Shown one piece after another: positions 34,399 to 39,305 of a stretch of 39,305 nt of DNA. Location: NCBI GenBank assembly GCA_947601445.1, contig CANQGD010000015.1, forward strand, positions 1 through 39,305, in the 5' to 3' direction. How positions within the stretch are numbered: the stretch's first letter is position 1; each line of letters starts with the position of its first letter. The notes below the pieces were generated by a model, which saw only the letters and a list, made by a program, of their open reading frames with translations, was not told the origin of the DNA and did no database searches. The DNA is from an uncultured Clostridia bacterium (GTDB lineage Bacteria > Bacillota > Clostridia > Christensenellales > CAG-314). A program made the position numbers and the translations under genes.

Positions 34399-34427
34399 AT
34401 TGTAACACACCGTACGCTACAATGCAA
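34399..34427 (-). promoter_or_regulatory. Sigma-A promoter of the GIY-YIG-like gene
   Basis: TTGCAT (34422-34427), 17-nt spacer, TACAAT (34399-34404). Confidence 0.7.
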
Positions 34428-34457
34428 TAGTTGCGACATTAAATACGCGTTATTGCC

Positions 34458-34485
34458 AAAAAAAGATATTATTTTGTGAAATATC
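34458..34485 (-). terminator. A/T-rich terminator after the ABC-2 operon
   Basis: A 6-bp stem (34465-34470 with 34480-34485) followed by seven T on the minus strand (34458-34464). About 90 nt beyond the permease stop. Confidence 0.5.
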
Positions 34486-34577
34486 CGCAACATTGCGTGC
34501 CCGATACGACGTTTTTATTCTATATTTACGCGATACGTATTTGCAATGACGATATACCGCCGTGTTTCAACAATTAT

Positions 34578-35498
34578 TTATTTGCGTTTTGCGTGTTTTT
34601 TGTTTTGTAAAACCACTATCGTGATATATGCTGCAAGCAACAAGGCGCATGTGCCGAGTAAAATGACATACATACTCCACAACGGCATTTGCGTTTCGCC
34701 GACATACAAATTGCCGTCAAATGCGTCCAACAGCGCAGTCTTCCCTTCGCTCGACAAACCCGTTCTGCCCAATTCCTCTACGTATCCGCGCATAAGGTGC
34801 GAACGCATGATGCCGACGCCGTAGGTTCCCGGAAGAACGCACAAAATGTTTCTTACGCCCTCGGCGAACTGAGACAGCGGCATATAAGCGCCGCATATAA
34901 AACCGTAAAGACTGCTTACCAACGTGGAAACGGCGGAAAGCGCGCCCTGCGTGGAAACATAACTTTCGATTACTCCCGCAAGCAACGTTCCGAACAGCAC
35001 GCAACACAACGTATCCGCCAAAACCATAAACACGTCCCCCACGGGAATATACCAACCGACTACTGCCAAATACACAAATCCGACTGCCAAAACGCAAAGC
35101 ATAACGATCAGCGTCACCAAAAAATTTGCCATAAAATAGCTTAACGACAGCGTGGTACCCTTGACGGGAGAGGTGCGCAGATCGCTCAGAGAACCTTCTA
35201 TTTTATCCTGAACCATCACGGCATTTGAACAAATAGCCACCGTTACCGAACAAACAGCCATAACAGAGGACAACAACCAACTGCCTGCAAGACCGTTCAA
35301 AATTTTGTCGTCCGCAACAAATTGAAAAGCCTGCAATATGGAGCGAAACGAATCGAGATAGACAGTACGCAAAAACGTCACAAACAGCACCAACAGTATC
35401 ATAGGCGTAATGAGCGACACGAAAAACAAAAATTTATCTTTGAAATAACATTTCATATTGCGCACGGTAAGCGCCCACAGTTTTTTTAATTCACACAT
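34578..35498 (-). CDS. ABC-2 type exporter permease
   Basis: A 306-residue permease with six hydrophobic helices of the ABC-2 layout: short cytoplasmic N-terminus, first helix at about 22-45, a large extracellular loop (about 46-70), then helices including the conserved AICSNAVMVQDKIEGSLSDLRTSPVKG coupling segment (about 88-115), and FGTLLAGVIESYVSTQGA. It lies 1 nt after the ATPase stop, and its Shine-Dalgarno (GGGAGG) sits inside the ATPase gene, so translation is coupled. Substrate unknown. With the ATPase and TetR upstream it forms a drug- or ligand-responsive exporter operon. Confidence 0.9.
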   Translation of the reverse strand: MCELKKLWALTVRNMKCYFKDKFLFFVSLITPMILLVLFVTFLRTVYLDSFRSILQAFQFVADDKILNGLAGSWLLSSVMAVCSVTVAICSNAVMVQDKIEGSLSDLRTSPVKGTTLSLSYFMANFLVTLIVMLCVLAVGFVYLAVVGWYIPVGDVFMVLADTLCCVLFGTLLAGVIESYVSTQGALSAVSTLVSSLYGFICGAYMPLSQFAEGVRNILCVLPGTYGVGIMRSHLMRGYVEELGRTGLSSEGKTALLDAFDGNLYVGETQMPLWSMYVILLGTCALLLAAYITIVVLQNKKHAKRK

Positions 35499-35499
35499 A

Positions 35500-36408
35500 C
35501 TATGCCTCCCTAATGTCTTTGCCCGTTACGCGTAAAAATACGCTGTCCATATTGCCTTTCAGTACTTCGTAGTCGTCGAACAGCTCGGAATGAGCGGTTA
35601 TCAATTTTGTTGCCGCCGCGGTATTCTCCACTTCGACGTCAACGTAATCGCGTTCGCGCTTGACGTGAAAGCCCTGCGACAAAAACAATTTCGACGCCTC
35701 GTCAATATGACGATACAAACGAACGATGTCTGTGGCAAATACCGTTTTCAGTTCGTGCGGCGTGCCCTCCGCGACTTTTTTGCCCGCGTCGAGAATAACT
35801 ACATAGTCAGCGATCGCCGCTTCTTCCATATAATGAGTGGTTAAAAACACCGTCAACCCGTTTTTTTGACGCAAACCGTCGATAACTTTCCATACCGTTT
35901 GTCTTGTCTGCGGGTCGAGCCCGGTTGTGGGTTCGTCCAAAATAAGCAGTTCCGGCTCGTGGATCAACGCTCTTGCAATATCCGCGCGGCGGCGCTGTCC
36001 GCCGGACAGTTTGACGAGAGGACGTTTCAGAATATCTTTCAGTTCCAACAACTCGTCCAACTCATCCAGCCGCGCTTTGAACTGCGCCCCGAAAATGCCG
36101 TAAAGCGCCGCACGACTTTTAAGATTGTCATATACGGAAAGGCGCTTGTCCAACACAGAGGATTGAAAAACAATGCCCAATTTTGCCTTTACGTCGTCCG
36201 CATGTTTATCGACGTCCTCGCCGCATACGACCACCGTACCGCTGTCTTTGGGCAAAATTCCGCTGATAATATTTATCGTTGTGGATTTTCCCGCGCCGTT
36301 TACGCCCAAAAAAGCAAACAATTCTCCCTTTTTTACGCAAAAAGACAGGTCGTTTACCGCTTTTACGTTCTTGAAAGATTTGTACAAATTGTTTATTTCA
36401 ATTACCAT
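35500..36408 (-). CDS. ABC-2 type exporter ATP-binding protein
   Basis: A 302-residue ATPase of the DrrA/NatA kind. Walker A GVNGAGKST (35-43), signature LSGGQRRR (about 134-141), Walker B LLILDEPTTGLDP, and switch His in LTTHYMEEA are intact. The roughly 90-residue C-terminal extension after the ATPase core is typical of multidrug ABC-2 ATPases. ATG 36408 follows GGAGG and overlaps the end of tetR by 11 nt. An upstream extension in this frame overlaps tetR and is rejected. Co-transcribed with tetR and the permease. Confidence 0.93.
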   Translation of the reverse strand: MVIEINNLYKSFKNVKAVNDLSFCVKKGELFAFLGVNGAGKSTTINIISGILPKDSGTVVVCGEDVDKHADDVKAKLGIVFQSSVLDKRLSVYDNLKSRAALYGIFGAQFKARLDELDELLELKDILKRPLVKLSGGQRRRADIARALIHEPELLILDEPTTGLDPQTRQTVWKVIDGLRQKNGLTVFLTTHYMEEAAIADYVVILDAGKKVAEGTPHELKTVFATDIVRLYRHIDEASKLFLSQGFHVKRERDYVDVEVENTAAATKLITAHSELFDDYEVLKGNMDSVFLRVTGKDIREA

Positions 36409-36967
36409 TTTTTCCTCCGAAAAGTTTTTCTTTGATCGCAAAAAATTCCTCCGACAACAAATTGCCGACGGTCTCCCACTCCCAATCGAGAAAGCCCGTT
36501 GCATACATCGTCGCAATGCCGTGCACGTATATCCACATATGCGTGTGAATTTTTTCCGCAGCCGTATCGTCAAAACCGTACTGCGTCACACGCATAGCCT
36601 CGCGATGAAACGTGTTATCCGACGGCTGCAAGTCCGCGCTTCCCTCTCTGTTGCACATAAACAGACATTTGAAAAGGTTGGGGCGCTCCTTTGCAAAACG
36701 TATGTATCCCATTCCGCTCGCTTTGTACTCGGGATATTTGCCGGAGGAAATCTCACGCAAAACATATCCGTCATAACACTTGCCAATTTCCTCGATAACC
36801 GCATTTTTCAGTTCTGCCAGGTTGGCGAAACGCAAATATATCGGCTGTGTGGAACAACCGCACCTCGCCGCAACACTGCGCGCATTGAGAGCGTCCATAC
36901 CGCGTTCCGCAACGAGATTCAACGCTTCCGCCACTATTTTCTCGGCAGTAATTTGTTGCTTTGCCAT
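36398..36967 (-). CDS. TetR-family transcriptional repressor
   Basis: A 189-residue regulator. The N-terminal DNA-binding domain (about 6-55) has the TetR helix-turn-helix: ITAEKIVAEALNLVAERGMDALNARSVAARCGCSTQPIYLRFANLAELKNAVIEEI. The C-terminal ligand domain includes AKERPNLFKCLFM and HMWIYVHGIATM, as in TetR_C families next to ABC exporters. ATG 36967 is 4 nt downstream of nine G, which form the Shine-Dalgarno. Two operator-like palindromes lie at the promoter, which implies autoregulation of tetR and the ABC-2 exporter. Changes in the G tract would alter repressor translation. Confidence 0.9.
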   Translation of the reverse strand: MAKQQITAEKIVAEALNLVAERGMDALNARSVAARCGCSTQPIYLRFANLAELKNAVIEEIGKCYDGYVLREISSGKYPEYKASGMGYIRFAKERPNLFKCLFMCNREGSADLQPSDNTFHREAMRVTQYGFDDTAAEKIHTHMWIYVHGIATMYATGFLDWEWETVGNLLSEEFFAIKEKLFGGKNGN

Positions 36968-36971
36968 CAAT

Positions 36972-36980
36972 CCCCCCCCC
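36972..36980 (-). promoter_or_regulatory. Nine-G Shine-Dalgarno tract of tetR
   Basis: A run of nine G preceded by GA, ending 4 nt before the tetR ATG. It is the only Shine-Dalgarno candidate. Slippage would change spacing and strength of the site, so TetR level may vary between cells. Confidence 0.65.
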
Positions 36981-36986
36981 TCAAAA

Positions 36987-37016
36987 ATAACAAGCGTTAT
37001 TGATAACAATTGTTAT
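36987..37016. promoter_or_regulatory. Tandem TetR operator palindromes
   Basis: Two 14-bp sites of the form ATAAC-N4-GTTAT: 36987-37000 (N4 AAGC) and 37003-37016 (N4 AATT, a perfect palindrome). The centres are 16 bp apart. They overlap and follow the -10 box of the tetR promoter, fitting autorepression. Confidence 0.7.
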
Positions 37017-37043
37017 TTTAGCATTTGTATACCGCGATGTCAA
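37015..37043 (-). promoter_or_regulatory. Sigma-A promoter of the tetR-ABC-2 operon
   Basis: TTGACA (37038-37043), 17-nt spacer, TAAAAT (37015-37020). Its -10 is next to the operators. Confidence 0.75.
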
Positions 37044-37173
37044 GTAGCGAAAACGATTTTTTCGAAAAAAGTTATTTATGTCGAAAAAAGCATATTCGGG
37101 CGGCAAAAAAATAATATAAAACAGCAAAAATCGCGCCGAAACGTCAAAAAGCACATCAATTTGACGTCAATTG

Positions 37174-37202
37174 TTGACGGTGTTCGCAATAAATGATATA
37201 AT
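37174..37202 (+). promoter_or_regulatory. Sigma-A promoter of the AmaP-like gene
   Basis: TTGACG (37174-37179), 17-nt spacer, TATAAT (37197-37202). The start codon is 42 nt downstream. Confidence 0.7.
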
Positions 37203-37244
37203 TTAGTATCAAAACGTTATTGCCTGACGGCAAAAGAGGTTTTT

Positions 37245-37919
37245 ATGAAAAAAATTGCCGAAAAAATTGCATTGGTCGCGTTGATCTGCATTACTTTTAT
37301 GTTTGTGTTGCTTGCCGTACTCTACGCCTCCGACGTGATACCGCAAAAGGCAGCGGCGGACAGCGGCGCCACGATCGTCGTGTTGTCGGTATTGGCGGCA
37401 ATGTATATCGGTTTGTCGGTATATTTGCTGCTGCTCAACTTTTCCGAAGTGTTCAACGTAAAACGCATATTGCTGTTTTATGACGCGGAAATGACAACCC
37501 GCGCAAGCCACAAAGTGGTAAAAAACATAATTCGCGGCTGCGCAAAGGAATTTCCGCAATTCAAGATCAGACGAACGGTGTTTCGCGTAGACGACAAAAT
37601 GGGTTTGGTCGCCAACATATCGTTGGAATCGGTTGTCGCGGAGGACATAAACAACTATTTGCCGCAGCTTAAAAATTTGCTGGTGCAAAGTTTTGCGGAA
37701 TCGCTCGGATTGAAATTCAACGCGATCAATTTCGACGTGGTCAAACTTTCCAAGAAATACACCCCCACCGATACGCAGTTGGAGATTTCCAGACAGACGG
37801 CGGAGGACGAGGACTACGAGGGCGAATACAATTCGGAACAAACGCCGATCCGCGAGGAGAGCAACGAGAGCGAAACGGATTTCGACGACGAAGAGGAAAA
37901 AATCTTTGCCAATTTTTGA
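37245..37919 (+). CDS. AmaP-like alkaline-shock membrane anchor protein
   Basis: A 224-residue protein with two N-terminal helices (about 7-29 and 43-65) and then an Asp23-like cytoplasmic domain (about 75-175; RRTVFRVDDKMGLVANISLESV then NYLPQLKNLLVQSFAESLGLKFNAINFDVV). The last 45 residues are strongly acidic and probably disordered. This is the layout of AmaP, which anchors Asp23/Gls24 proteins at the membrane under cell-envelope stress. No Asp23 gene is adjacent. ATG 37245 follows AGAGG. Terminated about 25 nt downstream. The family is inferred from pattern, not from a search. Confidence 0.65.
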   Translation: MKKIAEKIALVALICITFMFVLLAVLYASDVIPQKAAADSGATIVVLSVLAAMYIGLSVYLLLLNFSEVFNVKRILLFYDAEMTTRASHKVVKNIIRGCAKEFPQFKIRRTVFRVDDKMGLVANISLESVVAEDINNYLPQLKNLLVQSFAESLGLKFNAINFDVVKLSKKYTPTDTQLEISRQTAEDEDYEGEYNSEQTPIREESNESETDFDDEEEKIFANF

Positions 37920-37941
37920 TTAAAACAGCTAAAAAGCAATG

Positions 37942-37968
37942 GGGAGCGAAAAATTTTCGCTCCCTTTT
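37942..37968 (+). terminator. Terminator of the AmaP-like gene
   Basis: A 9-bp stem (37942-37950 with 37956-37964), 5-nt loop, then TTTTATTTT. Confidence 0.85.
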
Positions 37969-38037
37969 ATTTTCAATAACGGTGATAATTTTCTTTTAAT
38001 TGCACATTCTACTGTCAAAAACAGGGGGATGAAAGCA

Positions 38038-38262
38038 ATGACCGTAGCACAGCAAGTGGGTGAAAATCTTCGTTCGGCACGAAAAGCCAAAGGAATGACG
38101 CAACAAAAAGTGGCGGAAGCTATGAACAAATATCAGTCGGATTACAGCGACTATGAGCGGGGACTCATTCAGTTGGACTACGACAAAATACTTTTTTTGT
38201 GCGATTTGTTTGAAATTACGCCAAACGATCTGTTTCACGTAAGCAATATATCAAATTTTTAG
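38038..38262 (+). CDS. Small XRE-family HTH regulator
   Basis: A 74-residue protein made of one helix-turn-helix_3 domain: VGENLRSARKAKGMTQQKVAEAM, then SDYSDYERGLIQLDYDKILFLCDLFEITPNDLF. It has no extra effector domain. Of two in-frame ATGs (38029, 38038) the second lies 9 nt after AGGGGG and is chosen. The gene's last 12 nt overlap the end of a convergent gene. Target genes unknown. Confidence 0.85.
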   Translation: MTVAQQVGENLRSARKAKGMTQQKVAEAMNKYQSDYSDYERGLIQLDYDKILFLCDLFEITPNDLFHVSNISNF

Positions 38263-38604
38263 CAACTGTTCAAGCAATCCGTCAAGACGTTGACGTTGAT
38301 CGCCGTTCAGAAGGGGGCGCACGCGGTTGGCAAACGCAATGAGTTGTTCATTGCTCAGCTGTCCGCGCGCCTTTTGTTCTATTACGTTGTTTACAATATC
38401 CCTTACAAGCTGCCCTTCGCCCTCGCGCTCGTACTTGGCGGCAAGTCGCTTCATCTCCTCCACTTTGCTTTGATAGTCGTTTTGCGCGTCCTGCGGCGGC
38501 GTTTGCCGAGAATTTTGCCGAGTAGTTTCCTGTTGAGGCTGTTTTTCACTGTACTCGTTTCGCCTGTTTACGAATATATTGCGAGGGTCGTTGTCATTGA
38601 GCAT
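38251..38604 (-). CDS. Hypothetical soluble protein
   Basis: A 117-residue protein that I do not recognise. The first 45 residues are Gln/Arg/Asn/Pro-rich and probably disordered. The rest is predicted helical and charged (KVEEMKRLAAKYEREGEGQLVRDIVNNVIEQKARG, then SNEQLIAFANRVRPLLNGDQRQRLDGLLEQL). There is no signal peptide. ATG 38604 follows AAGGAG, but with long spacing. It shares a divergent promoter region with the next gene, which may be its partner. Confidence 0.75.
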   Translation of the reverse strand: MLNDNDPRNIFVNRRNEYSEKQPQQETTRQNSRQTPPQDAQNDYQSKVEEMKRLAAKYEREGEGQLVRDIVNNVIEQKARGQLSNEQLIAFANRVRPLLNGDQRQRLDGLLEQLLKI

Positions 38605-38638
38605 AGTTGTTCTCCTTGAAATTTAGTTGTTACTATAA

Positions 38639-38658
38639 ATTATATGACGGCATATAAT
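38639..38658. promoter_or_regulatory. Inverted repeat forming divergent -10 boxes
   Basis: A perfect 8-bp inverted repeat, ATTATATG-acgg-CATATAAT (38639-38646 with 38651-38658). Each arm reads CATATAAT outward and offers a TATAAT -10 box (plus 38653-38658, minus 38639-38644). A weak -35, TTACTA (38630-38635), serves the plus strand at 17 nt. Confidence 0.5.
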
Positions 38659-38686
38659 GTAATGATTACCAAAAAGGGGTGGCTGC

Positions 38687-39133
38687 ATGAATTTGTCTAC
38701 CGTTGCGCTGATATTGCTGGCGTGGCAACTGCTGAGTTCGGACAAAAAGCAGACGCGTCGTGAGCCGCCTCGGTTGGGACTCGGCGAAATTTTGTCCGAC
38801 AACGTCAAAAATATTATACATAGCGCACAAAAATTATCGGACGGCTCCTGCTCGCAAGAGGATAGGGCGGGCGCCATTTTCGAGATAATGTCAAACCCCA
38901 CGTTGCAGAATATCGCAAGCACTCTTTTCGGCAATATGGGAACCGGTTCCGCTGCCGACGCGGCGCCGCAAAAAAGCGCCGAGGTCAACGACCCCGACGT
39001 CAACAGCGAAGGGTACCGATTTGAAACGCCGTCGCCCGATTCTCGGGAGTTTTTCCGCCCGATAGACGATATTGCGGATACGGACATAAAACACAAACTG
39101 TATTGGTTTTACGACAATTGGTACACAAAATAG
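38687..39133 (+). CDS. Hypothetical protein with N-terminal hydrophobic segment
   Basis: A 148-residue protein that I do not recognise. Residues 2-17 are hydrophobic, then a basic, Pro-rich stretch (KKQTRREPPRLGLG), a helical middle (about 33-80) and a Pro/Asp-rich acidic second half ending in a Trp/Tyr-rich tail (KLYWFYDNWYTK). The hydrophobic segment may be a weak membrane anchor. ATG 38687 follows GGGG. Divergent from the 117-residue gene, with a shared promoter repeat. Confidence 0.75.
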   Translation: MNLSTVALILLAWQLLSSDKKQTRREPPRLGLGEILSDNVKNIIHSAQKLSDGSCSQEDRAGAIFEIMSNPTLQNIASTLFGNMGTGSAADAAPQKSAEVNDPDVNSEGYRFETPSPDSREFFRPIDDIADTDIKHKLYWFYDNWYTK

Positions 39134-39247
39134 CGAGCTTCGCCGACGGCAAACGCAGCAAACCGCTTGCCGAACAGACGCACCGCTGCCGATCGTCGTA
39201 AAACGGCACGCCGCAACTCCCGTCGCAGAGCCTTGTGTAAAACCGAA

Positions 39248-39297
39248 GCGCACCTCACAAGTCGGACAGAAAACAACCGACCCGCGGGGTGCGCCTC
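39248..39297 (+). terminator. Possible terminator near the right edge
   Basis: A 7-bp stem (39248-39254 with 39288-39294) with an inner 5-bp stem (39261-39265 with 39277-39281), followed by CTCTTT. It lies 115 nt after the last gene. The T-run is weak. Confidence 0.45.
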
Positions 39298-39305
39298 TTT
39301 GTGGA

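Noticed and set aside
36963-37009. A poly-G promoter like the other two at the third G9 tract
   Set aside because: No -10 box follows the tract; the start codon does. The true promoter, TTGACA-N17-TAAAAT, is upstream at 37015-37043.

Overview
The window looks like chromosome from a Bacillota (Clostridia-like) bacterium. Supporting signs are a type III glutamine synthetase, a thymidylate synthase of the clostridial form, an AmaP-like Asp23 membrane-anchor protein, strong AGGAGG-type ribosome binding sites, and many textbook sigma-A promoters, nearly all with an exact 17-bp spacer. No rRNA, CRISPR array, phage structural gene or insertion sequence is visible. The exact genus cannot be read from the sequence.

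Layout. Positions 1-470 are a gene-free edge holding half of a poly-G promoter and the terminator of a MATE efflux pump (477-1997). Next come dihydrofolate reductase and thymidylate synthase (2200-3697, the thymidylate/folate cycle), phosphoglucosamine mutase plus a thioredoxin-reductase-like flavoprotein (3951-6218), and two polytopic membrane proteins (6305-7988). A three-gene operon (15604 down to 8153) encodes an ABC ATPase, an ABC permease and a 1707-residue membrane-anchored Ig-like/beta-helix surface protein. Its promoter carries nine G in the -35/-10 spacer. rplM-rpsI (16745-15886) and divergent glnA type III (16969-19026) follow. The translation/replication block 19095-26019 holds a short alanyl-tRNA synthetase, two zinc-ribbon proteins, glutaminyl-tRNA synthetase and DnaB. 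A PHP phosphoesterase-VanW pair appears to be leaderless.

From 28.3 kb come a GNAT protein, a small membrane protein and tRNA-Gln(CUG), followed by tRNA 3'-end scars in a gene-free stretch. An amino-acid ABC importer (33186-30779) sits behind a lysine riboswitch, which marks it as a probable lysine importer. Its long leader contains a second structured element and a duplicated terminator. A GIY-YIG-like protein and a TetR-ABC-2 exporter operon (36967-34578) follow. The TetR gene has tandem operators and a nine-G tract in its Shine-Dalgarno region. The window ends with AmaP, a small XRE regulator and two divergent unknown genes.

The most notable observation is the set of nine-G tracts. There are exactly three in the window. 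Two (positions 1-9 and 15740-15748) have the same geometry: TTGACA, 8 nt, G9, for a 17-bp spacer. The third lies in a ribosome binding site. Slipped-strand mispairing at these tracts would switch or tune expression, so the ABC exporter/giant surface protein operon is probably phase-variable. I do not recognise this operon as a described system.
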